64,000 bases of DNA from Montifringilla adamsi (Eukaryota; Chordata; Aves; Passeriformes; Passeridae). The translations under genes were made by a program, and so were the position numbers. The notes under the pieces were generated by a model. The model was not told where the DNA came from. It saw only the letters and a list, made by a program, of their open reading frames with translations, and ran no database searches. The stretch is taken from the NCBI GenBank assembly GCA_017590115.1, contig JAGGNK010015114.1, positions 1,991,307 through 2,055,306 of the forward strand. The letters are read 5' to 3'. Shown piece by piece: positions 25,743 to 37,800 of this stretch; position 1 is the first letter of the stretch, and each line of letters starts with the position of its first letter.

Positions 25743-26297
25743 TGCCTGCAACCTCTTGCAACCAGAAATGGTGAGAGTATTTCAGGAGCTGCCTTCACAC
25801 ACAGGAGAGAAAGCTTTAGGCAAGATTCAAATAAATGGTTTGGCTTTGGTAGTCAACTGCACCAGGCACATGTCTTTTGCCAATGTCCACAAATTTTTCC
25901 GCACCCAGTGAAACTGTTCTCTGGAGTCTCTGTCTTGCTTTAGGAAAAAAAAACCCAACAAAATCTCAAATCAAAACTGTGTGCCACCAACAAGCAACAA
26001 TACTGACAATTCTAGATGCATTAACATTGGATTTCTCTGCACATGGGTGTACAGGCCAATATCCCTTTTCATACTGTAGCAGAGCTTTAGTCTGGGGCGG
26101 AAAAGAAAGTCTGAACAAATCCCTAATTAAAAGAAAGCTATATGAAACTGGAAGCTGTCATCTTTTCAAACTCAGATGAGCTAACAACCTTCTTCTCCCC
26201 CATACAGATGTCCTTTGTCTGCCAGTCACCACATTGTGACTTAAATTTAATAGGCTCCTTTCAGGCTATGTAAGTCCCACAGCATAAATCAGCATAT

Positions 26298-26315
26298 AAA
26301 AAGCATATGCTTTTT
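26298..26315. repeat. 18-bp perfect palindrome
   Basis: AAAAAGCATATGCTTTTT is self-complementary around the E-box-like core CATATG. GCATAT also recurs just upstream at 26292. It could be a chance palindrome in AT-rich DNA. Confidence 0.85.
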
Positions 26316-26660
26316 TCTCCTCTTCTTCCATGATAATTTTCTCTTTTACCTAATTTTCATCTACTCTAACAGTCTTCTCCCACCACTCTTTATCTCCAAT
26401 TTCACTCCCCTTCCTCAAACCTTTTTTTTTTGTATATGTAAGAAACTTATTCCTGCTGAAGCCTCTCTTCCCTTCTTTTTTAACAGTATGATGAACCAAG
26501 AGGCAATGTCACACAGCTTTCACATGACTATAATGTTCTGGATCTGGCTCTCTGCACACTGACATTTCCCATGTAGCAAAACATTATTTGAAAGTTTGGT
26601 CCAAGTCTCTTTGGATTTATCAGAATGATAAGAAAAACAAATACCTTATACGTGGCAGGT

Positions 26661-26696
26661 AAAAAAAAAACCCTCCATTTTTTTTTTTTCTTTTTT
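26661..26696. repeat. A-run and T-run pair
   Basis: Ten A residues, an 8-base spacer (CCCTCCAT) and about twelve T residues followed by C and six more T. The two runs can pair as a hairpin. Homopolymer lengths are prone to sequencing error. Confidence 0.8.
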
Positions 26697-27392
26697 GCTG
26701 CTGCAAATTATAGACCCCTGCCTTTTCATCTGACAAATTAAAAAAGCTCATAACATTCTTGTGGGAAAGGAGAAAGTAAACTGACTGTCACATCTAACAA
26801 GTGTCATTGAAAATATAGGCATAAGGCAATAAACTCAAAATAACTGAAGTACTTCAATAATTTTCTGGTAAATTATGAAAATGTGATATAAACTTGCAAA
26901 ACTTTTATCAGCATTAAATCTGTTTTCTAGCTTTTATGACTGGGGGAAATGTTACAAAAGGGAAAGTTAAGTATTTTTAGTAAAAACAGGCTAGTGAAGA
27001 AAAAAGTCAATGTTCAGTTTTTAGGCTTTGTTTGGTTGTTTTGGGGTTTTGCTCTGGAACTTAAATAAGTTTGAATAACATCAGAAAAGTGCTGAAAAGC
27101 AGTGGCAGATGTATGGGCTGTGATAGAAATACCCACAATAAATTAACTGAACAACTGAAACCATCTACATGTCATCAGACAACTTTTAAACCATCTAAAA
27201 TCATGCCGCCTTACATTTTAAAAGAGTATAAAAATTAGACAATTTTAAAATGGAGAAAATGAGGACAACATTAAAACTTTATGCAAATGTAGGCAACCAG
27301 TAATTCCAAATTTCTGTCCCCCTTTTCAGAGGAAATAAAGCCAGTGTTCTGAACAGTGCATGGTTAGTTCCAAGCTACTTGAATATTTAAAA

Positions 27393-27735
27393 TCACAGTT
27401 ATTAAGGTTGGAAGAGTCCTCTAAGATGATCAAGTTCAACCATCAACCCAGCACCACTACCACATTCCTCATTAACCATGTCCTCAAGTGCCACACTGAC
27501 ACATTCTTTTGGTACTTCCAGGGATGGTGACTCTCCAGCTTCCCTGTGCAGTCTGTTTCAGCGCTTGACAATCCTCTCCATGAAGAACTTTTTCCTGATA
27601 TCCAATCTCAACCTCCCCTGGTGCAACTACTTGAGGCCATTTAGGCTCATCCTGTCACTCGGTAGCTGGCAGAAGGGACTGACTGACACTCTACTCACTA
27701 CAACCTCCTTGGAATACTTGACCATGAGTGGAGTC
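27393..27735 (-). mobile_element. CR1 LINE 3' fragment, minus strand
   Basis: The plus strand starts with AATCACAGTTATTAAGGTTG and GAAGAGTCCTCTAAGATGAT, the reverse complement of a CR1 3' end. It then runs through a CATCAACCCAGCACCACTAC block, GATGGTGACTCTCCAGCTTC, and a block near 27590 reading TTCCTGATATCCAATCTCAA. It fades out after CTACAACCTCCTT near 27712. The element is 5'-truncated at the right and has many substitutions. The CR1 tail repeat is almost entirely lost. Confidence 0.9.
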
Positions 27736-29619
27736 CACCACTGTACTGTACTCTTTTAGGAATGCAGTTTCCTGCTGAAGGGTGACCATGGCTTGAGAGG
27801 CTCTTGCTCTCAGTTCCAAGGACAGCAATGGAGCCTCTTGCAGCAAGAGCTTTGTGTGTATGTGAGTGGTGTCTAGGCCTAATTTGAATTTTTCTTCTGC
27901 CCTAGTGAAGGTCAGTGAACAACTCTTCATTCCAGTCACTTGTTCTTTGTGTACTACACTCAGGCCTGCTTACTCAGAGGCTGAATAAAATGACAGGAAT
28001 TTTCTATGCCTCACATTTAAGAATGCTGCAGCACTATTTCAGCAAGACCTTAAAATATGGGAATGATTTTTGAATTGGAGTCTTGAAATACTATTAATGT
28101 ATCTGCAATGTAAACTTTTAATGATTTTTTAATTTGTTTGAACTAACATTAACACAGCCAGCAATACAACATCAGGGATCTATTTCCTTTATATGGCACA
28201 AACCAGCAAAGCACTTCAGAACATATTTGAGTAGAAAACCACAGCTATTTAATTTACTACTGAATCTAATGAAGTAAGTTCAAATGAAAACCAGAAAGTC
28301 TGTCCTGAGAAGTTTAATGGCAGTTTTTAAACTGACACCTTTCAGGAGCATCCCCAGCTACTGAGCTCAGTGTTAAAACCTTCAGCATTAGCACCTGTGA
28401 TCTTCCTCTATAAAACAGCAAGGAGCAGATGAGTCAAAAGGACAATTAACAACGGATAACTGCTTGTGTGGGTTGTGCAGTGCTCAGCACGTTCGGAAGG
28501 TTGTGGTAAATAAGTAAGGCCATTCTTTTTGCATAAGGAAAACTCAGCTGGGGAGTACAGAGAGGGGGCAGACAATGCTGTTATACAAGAAAAGTATTTG
28601 CTCTCTTTCACTGGGAATTCCCTTACTGGAATTACTGCATAAAAGGGGATAAACTGAAGGCCATGGGGAGATACAGACTGTCTAGAAAACAGCAAATGAA
28701 GAGAGATGGGAAGAACTGGAACAATTTAGTTCCAAGAGGGATACATGAAAGACAGCAAGTTTCATATTGAAATATGGCTTTCTAGCAAAAAGTTCACTTT
28801 TGAGCTTTATGGTATTTTACAGTCCTTTATTTAGGCATAAATATTTGAATAAAGAAAATTAAAAGTAAGTATTTTAAAATTTCTAAGTATATTATTACCA
28901 TTTGTCCATAATTTATGTATTATCTGAAATGGAATGTGCTCTAAATATTGTGATTCCGATTTACCGTAATTTCTTGAACCCCGAGTGACAGATTTTTATC
29001 AACTCTGTTCATCATCTTTATTCCTTTCCAAAAAAAAATCTGCATATGTATGGTTTAGAAAAAGAACAAGCAAATTATATTCCTCTTGCCCTGTACAATT
29101 CTGACTATTTTCTAGTAGAAGAAATGAATCCTTCTCCCTTTTTGCCAAGCAAAATTCCCATTTTGACTCTTTATATTACTGAACCAATTTCAATTAAAAA
29201 AAAGAATTACATGAAGGAAAAAGGAAACCTCTCTGAAGCTGAATGCAGCTTGTCTGACAGACAGAAAATGGGCAGAGACAACTGAATCACACATTTACTG
29301 AAGTCATCACCAGCAGCCAAAAATTGGATTGTCCAATAAAAAGGTCTGTAAAGATAGTGATTACATCTGGGACTTGGTGCAGCTCACTGCGAAAGTAACA
29401 TTCCAAAAGGAATGCTTGGGCCTAAGGTGCCATTGAACTGTGTAAGACTATGAAATTCCTTACTTGCTCAGCAGTACTTTTACATTTCAGGATTCATCAA
29501 AATATTAGCAGCTAATGAATGCATTTGTCTTCCCTCATTGATTCAGACATGACTATTTATGCTGCGTGAGTTATTTGAATAATCTGAGAGAAACACTCTC
29601 ATTCAGAGCTCTTTCTGGA
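27736..29619. other. Unique non-coding stretch
   Basis: No gene or interspersed repeat is recognised. Open frames stay below 100 codons. A small palindrome (CATTCC-AAAA-GGAATG) lies near 29400. Confidence 0.55.
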
Positions 29620-29679
29620 CAAAAAAAAAAAAAAAAAAAAAAGAAAAAAAAAGAAAAAAAAAAGAAGAAAAAAAAGAAA
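29620..29679 (+). repeat. A-rich tract (poly-A with G interruptions)
   Basis: About 60 bases consisting of an uninterrupted run of 22 A residues followed by A runs broken by single G or GAAG. The sequence upstream has no AATAAA close by, no spliced-transcript look and no flanking duplication, so a processed retrocopy is not supported. The length is likely polymorphic or affected by assembly. Confidence 0.9.
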
Positions 29680-30214
29680 TTCTTGTTAAATCTTCAGGAT
29701 ATAGTTCCAACTCTAAAAATGTAGGAAAACTAAAGCAACACTTCTACCACCCTGAGACTGAGACGGCATCATCAAAAGAAAGAAGAGACTCCACCTGACC
29801 ACCTGCTGTAAAAGACGGTATCATTCACATCTCCAAAAACACCTGGTGAAATGGAAAAAACCCCAACACTTAGTGTTGAAATATTCAACAGAGAAACCTT
29901 CTTGTTTATTTAAAATATAATTCACAGTTTGGTCTTCAAGTTATGGGTTTGCTAGACTACTGGGAACATTAAGATCTTGTAAATTCAGATTTCTGAAAAA
30001 GCATTCAATGCTTGGAAAGACACAAACTGCAAAATTAATCCTATCTTAAATATCTCTAAGATGCCATTTCCTAGTACTAATAATAATAGAGCTCATTAAT
30101 GTAAGAGCCACCTCGGCAAAGCAGGCTTCAGACTGTTAAACTTGCTTATAAATCCAGGACATGGATTGAACTCTGGAATCCTCATGGGGCTGTAACCGCT
30201 GGCTGGGAGCCGCC
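29680..30214. other. Unique non-coding stretch
   Basis: Nothing recognisable. Base composition changes sharply from AT-rich to GC-rich at about 30180. Confidence 0.55.
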
Positions 30215-30345
30215 CGCACCGGGCACTGCGGGACCGCACCGGGCACTGCCGGGGCTCTCACCGGGCACTGCGGGACCGCACCGGGCACTGCCGGGGCTCT
30301 CACCGGGCACTGCTGGGGCTCTCACCGGGCACTGCGGGCCCGCAC
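30215..30345 (+). repeat. GC-rich minisatellite, six units of 20-22 bp
   Basis: The core ACCGGGCACTG occurs six times, starting at 30218, 30238, 30260, 30280, 30302 and 30324. Two unit types alternate: a 20-bp form continuing CGGGACCGC and a 22-bp form continuing CCGGGGCTCTC (one copy reads CTGGGGCTCTC). The order is 20-22-20-22-22 followed by a diverging last unit, so part of the array grew as a 42-bp double unit. It is rich in CpG and sits in a GC-rich patch of roughly 30190-30480 surrounded by AT-rich DNA. A minus-strand open frame of 84 codons across it is repetitive and not credible as a protein. Confidence 0.93.
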
Positions 30346-33300
30346 CGACCCCTGAGCGGCACTGCCACGCCGCTGCCCAGACACAGCTGGCCCTCAGCCG
30401 CCGCTCCTGGGGCATCTGCCGGGCCCGGGGATACACGCGGGCTCCCCTCCCGTGCCTGGGTCCAGCAGGAGTGCGCTCCTATATGAAGAGCCCCGTGTCC
30501 CCAGGTGGCTGGGGGTGCTCTGATGTTTCACCACTCCTTCCTGTCTTAATCCCCCCCGGTTTGCTCTCAGAACCAGTCTCAAAGGTGCAAAAAGATGAAT
30601 GGGATAAAATTCAGCATCATTAAGTCACCCCAGGACTCTCAAGCTGGCTTTGCAGACACCCAGCTGATTTCTGGCACCCAGACTGACTGAGGTTGAGCAG
30701 CAGAGTACTTCACACTGCACCTACTCTTAACATCAGCTGAGATCATAACTGCCTTGCTGAGCATGGAGTATGAAGCTACAGAGTACATCACCATATACTC
30801 CTGAGTATCTGTGTTCATCTCAGAAAAGGGGAAAGATGCTTTGAATCTTATACCTATGCTTTCAACTCATGGATAAGCATTAAAATGAATAGCAATTCTG
30901 TGCCTTACTTTATGCTACACTATCCTGTATGTTTCCTATAAACTTCAGAATGCTTTGCATGTATTGCATATTTCTACTTAAAGAAATACTCCATCTGTGA
31001 GTCAATGGCACATACTTTCAAGCATCATCTTTAAATTTTTACTTTTCCATTGGTCATAGTAAACCAATAAAAACTACAACTAGTCTTAATACTCAGTACA
31101 TCTAATTATCTAGGAGAAAATTCAGAAGTCCAGCTCAAGCAAAACAGTTTCTGTAAAGGTTATGGCATAATAATGTTCTATTATTTTTCAGGGATTTCCA
31201 TATGATGCCAGGAAAAATCAGGATCAGATTTTATAACCTAAAAGCACTGCCCTTTACATGTGGCTATCCATAGCACAACTAAGAGGAAAAGCTATTCCCT
31301 TTTTCCCAAGCTGAACTGTTTCACTGCCTTACAGCCCACAGTGACACAGCCATTGGTGTCTCAAATGAGACTCAGCCACATGCTGGTTGGCACTAACAAT
31401 CTTCACACACACACAGAGAGATTCCACTTTCTCTACTCCAAAACTATTGAAATTCAGCTAGAATTCATGTATTCCGTTCAACATTCTGTTTGGCAGTTTA
31501 TACATGGGATCTAGTATAATCACCAGCCTTTGCAGATAAGGTTGTCAACAGGGCACATTGACACAAATCTGAATTCTCCAGCAGTGGAAAAATAAAGCTT
31601 CTATCTTCTCTGGAGATGCTTCTGGAATCCATCTGATGCTGCAGAAGAGCAAGAGGGATCACATCTATACTCACTCTGCTTTCTGCTGTCAGCCTCCTTC
31701 TCCAAATGCTGGTATAACCAGACTGACATGGGCTTGAGTCTGTCAGAATATATCCTGGATCAGAATGTTGTGCCACATTTTGAAGATAAACATCTTGGTA
31801 AACAGCGCAGATCATGCAGACTGGTCCTTCTGGCATTTTCTGTACTCCTCTAAGTATAACAAGATTTATGGGGGTAATAAGACCAGTTCAACATAATTAG
31901 TTGATAAAGGCAAAATCCAATACTGATACTGGTTTACTACCGTTATTCTAATAATTTGGCAATGACATCTAATTTCATGCTTCCCAGATGGGATTCATAG
32001 ATTTTTGTATCTTTTCTGTAGCCAAATAACCACAAGTACAGTTTGCCCTGTGGCAGCTGCCTGTTTCATACAAAGGTAGGACCTGGCAGAAGACAACAGT
32101 TTCTAAAAAACCTCCTAGAGCAAGTATGTTTCAGTTGCATGTGGTTTCACTATTTACTATTACAGGTTTTTCATGCATTTCCATGCTAGTGTTCATGATA
32201 GATTAGATCTCTGTGCTCAGTGAACATCAGACTGCCCGAAACTTGCTGTCTGGCATGCTGGTTTTGCTCAAATAATTTCTAAGACCCTTACTGGGATGAG
32301 CACCCTGCCCAGCTAGTGGTATGCAGAGACTAAACCCTCCCATTAGTAGCCAGTCTTTGCTTTGTGAATGCTGTGAGGTGTGGAGGAGCAGGCAGGAACA
32401 GACCAACAGGGCAGCGCGGTCTGCCACTGATACTCAGTGCTGAGACAACACCCCCAGAGCTGCAGCAGCCTCAGCACAGTCAGGTTGTTTCATGACCTTC
32501 ATCAAGCAGAAAAGAAGAGCACCTCCTCCTGAGAGCAAGGAGTAGCAGGGCAGAAGGAAGAAAGGTGTGTCTTCAAAACACAACACTTAGGTGGGGACCT
32601 GGAGTGAAAGGCTTTATCCTACTTAAGAACCATCATTTTGTATGTGAGAGAATGGTATCATTTAATGATGCAAAAAATGTTACTGACACAATAAAACCAC
32701 CAAGAGAAGTGGTTTGACCAATGCAGATGATAGAAAAAATGAGCTAACCAGCAGTAGCCTACACGGCACTAGACAGACATGTCCAAATTTGTTAAAACCT
32801 TTGAGAGAAAGCCTAAAAAATTCTTTCCCTAACAGTAGCAGAAATTCAGCTGTGAAAACTCTGTGTCTGTATGCATTGCACAGCCGGGATTTCTGCACAC
32901 CAGGACTGTGCTTTGGTACAAGGACAGAAAAAGAATGACACAAACAGGTGACAGCTTCATTTCCTTCCCATGGTGGCAACGTGAACTTGCCAGTTCAGTG
33001 CATCTCAGCTGCAGCCATGTTCTTTGCTATTCCTCTTCAAGGAGAAATCAAACGACACAAGAGGCACTCGTGCACCCCAAGCAAGCACAAAAGGCCATTG
33101 CTTGCTTTAAATGACAGGGAGGGCAGGCTTACATCTCTGTTATGAAAAGAAAAAGCTTCATGCTGAGAAAGGAAAATTCATGTTTTCCCCTTAAATTCCA
33201 TTTTCAACTTTAGTAGGCACAGGAAGGCAGAGCACAAAACCATTTTATTCAGCTCTATTGTTACTGGGTTAAACCTTTCTTTCCTCTGCACAGAAAAGCA

Positions 33301-34309
33301 GCAGAATCAGAGCCACACCAACACACATGTGCTGAGGGGAAACCTGCTTCTTCCCACTGTGGGACTTCCAAACAAGACTGCATGTAATCGGATGTTTTAC
33401 ATGTTACTGCATGTAAAACGGATACTCTTGGAAGCAGATGAGGCTTTGCTTGTGCAAGTCATATTTCTTCAGTGTCCTTCAATCATTCATAAAATTCCAC
33501 TTCTTTAAAAAGCACTGGCACAGCTGCCCCAGGCTGCCACTTCACACCCCACAGCACTTGCCTGGGATAGAATGGGGAGATGAAGGACTAACCCCAAGCA
33601 CCCAAAGCACACGGATTTCCTCCTTTGTTCATTTCTAAAGATGAGCCCATTTTGCAAGTGCTCCAGGTATACAGATGTGTCCAGCTGCTGATCATTTCAA
33701 ACAACTAAAAAAGTTGCTCATGAAAGTCTGGAGACATTTTTCACTTGTTCAGTCACTCTTAGACCACTACTCCCTTCTTTCCACTTCTGACACTTCTCTA
33801 CCTCCCCTCAGCCTGTAACAGCACTTTGCAAAGTTCTCACGCAAAGGTAACACAGAACAGGGTGGGCAGATTTCCTGTTATCCCCCCTCCCTCAGTCTGG
33901 ATTTGTAGGTACACTGCCTCCAACAAGTTCAGGAATCACCTGAGGGACAGGTTTTCCCTACTGCATCTCAAAACACTCATCAGCTACAAAACAAAAGCTC
34001 TTCTCCAGGCTGAGGAGGCAATTTAGTAATTTTCCATACAAATTATGCTCCATCTTTGATCACAGTTGCTACTTCCAGCTGTACTGCCTCATTTTACTAC
34101 ATCTTTTTGACTCTAACTTTCATCAGAACTGTGCATTTTAGGCCACGGATGTGTATCCTAAGTAAATATAAAGACACAAGGACATATTTCCTGTTTTCTA
34201 TTCCCACCATAATCTTTAACACTCCTCCTTACTGATGTCATTACTGAGCAAAACTCCAGAAATTTTCTGGACTGCCAATTATAAACTTCCTTGTTAGTGT
34301 TTGTGTTCA
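30346..34309. other. Unique non-coding stretch
   Basis: The GC-rich patch continues to about 30480; after that the sequence is ordinary and AT-rich. A short CA run (CACACACACACAGAGAG) lies near 31405-31421. A perfect 10-bp stem is at 33394-33419. The longest frame (112 codons, minus, 31498-31836) resembles no family I know. Confidence 0.55.
33394..33419. repeat. Short perfect hairpin
   Basis: GTTTTACATG and CATGTAAAAC are exact complements around the loop TTACTG. ACTGCATGTAA also occurs as a direct repeat at 33377 and 33406, so the hairpin may have arisen by a small template switch. Confidence 0.85.
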
Positions 34310-34830
34310 GATCAGAACCAAGCACTTATAAGGAATTATTCTTTCTCATGTGTATTATTTTGCATTTTATTTACATTCGATTTCATTTGACATTTTATCA
34401 CCCAGTCACTCAGTATCATGAGAGATTTAATCTCATATTCACATCCAGGTCCACATCACTGACTTCCTGAATAACTTTATCTCACATGCAAGTTTAGTCA
34501 TCACACTGGTTTATCTCCTGACCGTTCCTTTGGATGCCTGACTGACTGTTTAGTCCTTCAACAAATACAGTGTGGCTAAGTTTTTTACAAATTACTGGAA
34601 AGGTACCTTGTTAAATGCCTTTTCTAAAGTCTAAATTGGTTTTATATCATCAGGCTTTATCTTATCTACCTGCTTAGCTACTCCTTCAGGGAACTGCCAT
34701 GGAATTGTGGTGTTTGACTTGTCTTCTGAACTAAGCTGACTTTTCCCCAAGACATTGTATTCATCCCTGTGCCCATTCATTCTATTTCTTATTATGATTT
34801 CTATCTCTTTTCCCCACAGCAGACATTGGT
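34310..34830 (-). mobile_element. Ancient CR1/L3-type LINE fragment, minus strand
   Basis: Read on the plus strand, the blocks are CATGTGTATTATTTTGCATT, then a block near 34380 ending ACATTTTATCACCCAGTCAC, then GAATAACTTTATCTCACATG, then ACCTTGTTAAATGCCTTTTC. Last comes CTGACTTTTCCCCAAGACAT. This series follows, in order, the reverse complement of the reverse transcriptase region of an old CR1-like LINE found across birds, turtles and crocodilians. The identity is low, and a central segment around 34540-34590 seems deleted. It is much more diverged than the other CR1 copies here and has no coding capacity. It is a dead relic, on the minus strand. Confidence 0.75.
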
Positions 34831-37800
34831 ATTAATTTCTAACATCCTCACCTACCCCATCACTCGGGAAAGCTGACTTTCCTTGGATTTTCCTGGGGTT
34901 TTTTTGACTGGTGACAGACTTTTGCTCTGCCCACTGCCACCCACAGAGCTGTATACCCATAGACTTAGAGCTGTACAAGACCTAACATCCATGGTGTAGG
35001 CAGATTCTGACAGCCTCACATCAAGGAGATCATCTGTCTCAACCCAATGCTGTCATTCCTGGGATTTCCTGGTGGAACACCACATGCCTCTGACATCTCC
35101 TTTGTGGACAGGGTATTGCCTTTTGGTAGCATCATTATTCATTACTGTGTGTATTTGGCAAGTCAACCTTGCAAGCCTGCAGGGCCCTCTAAGGGGACCT
35201 GAGTATTGAGTTTTTCAGCAACAGACTGCCACAAGGATGGACAATTCCTGCCACCTCTAGTCCCATAGGCAGTGTTTTGTTTTACACAGTCTTTTTACTT
35301 CTGCAGAACCCTGGCTACGTTTCCAGCACTGTAGGCATCCTGTTTCTCTGTTTTCTGCTAAATTAACTACTGCCTGATGAAAGGCTGCATTTCACTACTG
35401 CTATCCTGTAATTAAGAAAGCCAAACATAGATTAGATACTGTTTCTTAAGGTTTTTTGTTCATTGGATGCTTCATTATTCTGACCTCGTTTTCCATTAGC
35501 ATATTGAACAGAGTAATGGATACGTATTGCCACCTATTTAAATCCAAACTACCCTGCAATCTGCTTTAACTTAAGTTCATAAGTAAGTAATTGCTTTTGG
35601 ATTTAGAATCAATTTTAAAGTCAGTATGTTAGTGAAAAAGTAACTCTTTTATTGGAGGATGGCTGTATTTTCTGGTCAGCATAGCGTTTCTTCTTTGTTT
35701 CAAGCAATGGTGTCCCCAACAGATGGAGACAAAAAACCTTGAAACTAGGACAAGAAAATCTTATCTAGTACAGGATATTGATGTTTAGCTTCTAAGAGAA
35801 GCTGTAGACTTTTAAGTCAGTTTGTATCATACCCGTGAGGGGGCTGTGTCAATGCCCTTAATGAAGGGCAGTATAAAAACTTCAGTTCTATGGTAATTTC
35901 CTAGGTGGCACAAGGACTTATACCATGTCAACTCTCCCCTTTTGAATGCTTTTTTTAAAAAAGGAAATAATACCATACCATGTTTATTTCACAACTTGTA
36001 TTAAATGGCTTTGTGGTACACCTTTCTATGTACTGGAGCATTATTAAGAATCTGTATACTTCCTCCTCATGTAAACTCAGCATTACAAGCATTTTGTAAC
36101 AGCTCCCAATGGATCAAAAGAAAAATCTTTAGCAGTTCTAGAGGCAGCAAGATAATAAAGTTGTCCCTGATGCAAGCAATGATGTTCACTCATAAGTGGT
36201 TTGAGCTGGTGATTAAATAATGGCTGCAAACAAAACTTTTCATTTCACTACCGTGACCCAGTTTAGCAAACATTTCCCAGTATTACATAATGTCCTTTGT
36301 TCCTACTGTCCTCTATATGTTTCAATACCCTTCATACCATAAGGGAAGCCTTTCAATGCTACTCTGAAATGGCACCAACACATACAACAACCTCCTCAGG
36401 AAAGTTAGGGGAGTCCTTCTTGAGGCTCCACATGAAGCTCCAAGCATCTTAATAGTACAGTTAGGCTGGTATAGGCATAAAAACCAGAGCTGAATGAAAT
36501 TAGTTTGAAAAAATAGTCTCCAAATACTACACTGTTCACTGATTCAGGTGGCTATTCCAATTCCCCCAGAAAGGAGGAGGGAAATATGAAATAGTGAACA
36601 GTTTTTGATTATTTAAAACCCAAATATTTCTTTCAGAAGTGCTAACTTGTTTTGCTCAGAGAAAAGCGAGTTTAAAAATCCCAAATTATTACAGAATTTA
36701 CATCAGATTAACAAGTCGGTCTGATTAGTCCAATCTCAAAGTCGAGATTTGGCATTGGGTCAGCATGTCAGGGAAGACAGAAGCCTGTCCCTGGCAGTGC
36801 CCCTCTCCAGCACACAGCAGGAGCAGTCTGAGCCCTGGGATAGCCTCCCTCCAGAGCACAGGCTTGACCCCCCTTGCACAGGGATTCCCACGAACAGGTG
36901 TCCACCTCCTCCAAAAGCCAGACCCTTGAGATGAGCAAAAAACCACCAAACAGCCAAGAAAGCCATCTCAATCTCCTCAGACAAGGATGCAAAGAGATGG
37001 CATGCCATCCACACAGAGACTGACTGTGTGTCAGGGCCACGCTGCAAAGAGGTTTCCAGCCTGACCAAGGCTCACACTCAGCTGGAAATGTATGTGCACA
37101 CAGACACAGCCACACACGGGCACGCTGAGGTTTCTTAAAAAAGTGCTTGCAAAAGATTATAGTAAAGACATTCTCCCCTCATTCAAAAGCAGGCACAAGC
37201 ACCTTCTCCCACCCATGAATACAAGAGGGAGCCCTGTGCCAGTATGATAGGAGCTGTTTCATCAAAGCTACAGGCTTGAGGGGGTTTTACTTATTTTGCT
37301 CTTTTTAGTCCCCCAGCAAGCACTAAAACCCACTGAAAATACCAGTGCAAATGGAAAGAATATTTCTATATGAGCATAAGCCTTAGAATTTTAGCAACTC
37401 CTGTTAAAAAGCCAGGAAAACTAGAGCTGTGCTGTTCCTGCAGCCTCCTGGCTCTGGAGCCGTGCCTCCAGTGCAAAGCGGGGACCAAGGCAGGGCCAGG
37501 CTGAGCCCAGAGCTCCCAGGCTCTCCTGGCCAGGAACTCCTCACTCCCTTGCTTTTCCCTCTGGAAAACACAGGCTTTCTCGAAGGTCACTGTGAAAAGG
37601 ATTCTGCCTTTGTGGGGCTGTCTTAATGACTAGGCTTCCCAGTTCAAACTGCTCCACCAGCAAAATAGTATTTCACTGGAAAAATATTTCTTTGTAATTT
37701 TCTCAGCAAACGATAAGGATTAAGAATATATTTCCATATAAAATAGATAAGTTGCCCTGAAAGAAGTAGTTTCACTTTATTTAAAAAGTACTAAGCCTTA

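Larger units (their letters stand above)
25743..27392. other. Unique non-coding stretch
   Basis: No gene or interspersed repeat is recognised. It contains a pyrimidine-rich tract near 26310-26430, an 18-bp palindrome at 26298-26315, and an A10 run facing a T12 run at 26661-26689. Confidence 0.55.

Noticed and set aside
29300..29680. Processed pseudogene ending in the A-rich tract
   Set aside because: No AATAAA close upstream, no coding remnant and no flanking duplication.
35040..35560. Possible second piece of the ancient LINE (a block with CCTGGTGGAACACCACATGC, and CATATTGAACAGAG)
   Set aside because: Only two short, separated resemblances and out of the expected order; too weak without alignment.
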